Source: Rhodospirillales bacterium | GTDB lineage: Bacteria > Pseudomonadota > Alphaproteobacteria > Acetobacterales > Acetobacteraceae | Direction: 5' to 3' | Assembly (NCBI GenBank): GCA_025352915.1 | Contig: JANXSA010000378.1 | Coordinates: 1 to 6,743 of the forward strand | Length of the DNA stretch: 6,743 bases | Shown here: positions 6,274-6,743 of the stretch, in pieces | How the letters are laid out: each line of letters starts with the position of its first letter | How positions within the stretch are numbered: the first letter of the stretch is position 1 | Made by a program: the position numbers and the translations under genes | The notes under the pieces: generated by a model | Told to the model about the DNA's origin: nothing | The model's database searches: none | The model's input: only the letters and a program-made list of their open reading frames with translations

Positions 6274-6743
6274 TCAGTGCGCCCTTCCAAAAAGCCCGGC
6301 CGGGCGAGCCAGCAACACGATCACCATCACCACGAAGATCACGGTGGCGGAACCCTGCGGATAGAACACCCGCGTCAACCCCTCGACGATCCCCAGCCCG
6401 AAACCCGTGACAATGGAACCCAGGATCGAGCCCATGCCGCCGATCACCACGACGGCAAATACCGTAATGATGAAGTTGGAGCCCATGTTGGGGTTCACCG
6501 AATAGATCGGCGCCGCCAAAACGCCCGCAAACGCCGCCAGCGCTACGCCAGCGGCATAGGTCAGGGTGATCATCCGCGGCACATTGATGCCGAAGGATTG
6601 CACCAGCGGCGCATTCTCGGTGGCCGCCCGCAGCTTGGCGCCCAGCGAGGTTTTCTCGATCACCAGCCAGGTGACGATGCACATGATCAACGCCGCGACC
6701 ACCACCCAGGCGCGGTAGTTCGGCAGGATCATGAAGCCGAGAT
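6274..6743 (-). CDS. livH: LivH-type branched-chain amino acid (HAAT) ABC permease, partial
   Basis: This is the C-terminal part (about 155 residues) of a LivH-class inner-membrane permease; full proteins are near 290 residues. The frame stays open to the window edge, so the visible ATG at 6732 is not the start. It shows the LivH pattern: SLGAKLRAATEN followed by FGINVPRM (the loop facing the ATPase), then LTYAAGVALAAFAGVLAAP, then FAVVVIGGMGSILGSIVTGF, ending LLARPAGLFGR. With the livM gene 2 bp downstream it forms the membrane channel of one importer. A binding protein and the ATPases of this system would be expected beyond position 6743, or elsewhere, as none is in the window. The substrate is uncertain, because HAAT importers transport branched-chain and other amino acids, urea or aromatic acids. 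Confidence 0.95.
   Translation of the reverse strand, partial: LGFMILPNYRAWVVVAALIMCIVTWLVIEKTSLGAKLRAATENAPLVQSFGINVPRMITLTYAAGVALAAFAGVLAAPIYSVNPNMGSNFIITVFAVVVIGGMGSILGSIVTGFGLGIVEGLTRVFYPQGSATVIFVVMVIVLLARPAGLFGRAH

Noticed and set aside
4406..6364. 652-codon open frame on the plus strand, antisense to the beta-helix gene, livM and the end of livH
   Set aside because: Its His-, Gln- and Arg-rich translation shows no domain pattern and lies opposite genes with clear family motifs. Long antisense frames are expected in GC-rich DNA.
6272..6682. Possible 137-residue N-terminal extension of LivM
   Set aside because: This stretch is the out-of-frame reading of livH. The true start is the ATGATG 2 bp after the livH stop, where family homology begins.
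1..6743. tRNA, rRNA, CRISPR array, insertion sequence or other mobile element
   Set aside because: No direct repeat arrays, transposase motifs, terminal repeats or tRNA-like cloverleaf sequences were seen; nearly every base is in a gene with a clear assignment.

Overview
The window looks like a chromosomal segment from a high-GC Gram-negative bacterium, most likely an alphaproteobacterium. This is an inference from three things: strong G/C bias at third codon positions, tightly packed operons with ATGA start/stop overlaps, and a gene content dominated by ABC importers with Gram-negative-style exported proteins. The species cannot be named from the sequence. The window is almost completely coding. 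I see no RNA genes, insertion sequences, CRISPR arrays or phage genes.

Left part, plus strand (1-1399): the last 10 codons of an upstream gene, then a small 101-residue protein resembling the DUF6295 family, then a periplasmic solute-binding protein with a twin-arginine-like signal peptide. The small gene and the binding-protein gene overlap by 4 bases (ATGA), so they are probably co-transcribed and translationally coupled.

Middle part, minus strand (1411-4175): an ABC ATPase of the ferric/polyamine-type importer class (TTG start, good ribosome binding site), followed with a 4-base overlap by a 568-residue permease that carries two transporter domains in one chain. These two probably work with the plus-strand binding protein, whose gene meets the permease gene tail to tail only 11 bp away. 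The substrate is unknown. An 'iron(III)' label would rest on family resemblance alone, because the binding protein has no adjacent tyrosine pair.

Right part, minus strand (4274-6743): the C-terminal half of a LivH-type permease (cut by the window edge), a complete LivM-type permease of the branched-chain amino acid (HAAT) class, and, only 6 bp downstream, an exported, cysteine-rich right-handed parallel beta-helix protein. No LivG/LivF ATPases follow LivM inside the window. The beta-helix gene is separated from the second transporter by 98 bp containing an 8-bp inverted repeat. In transcription order the minus strand therefore reads livH - livM - beta-helix protein - (98 bp) - ATPase - double permease, and may be one long unit.

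Nothing here is clearly a new defence or mobile system. The points most worth attention are the beta-helix protein placed between two transporters, the DUF6295-like gene coupled to a binding protein, and the convergent split of one ABC importer over two strands.
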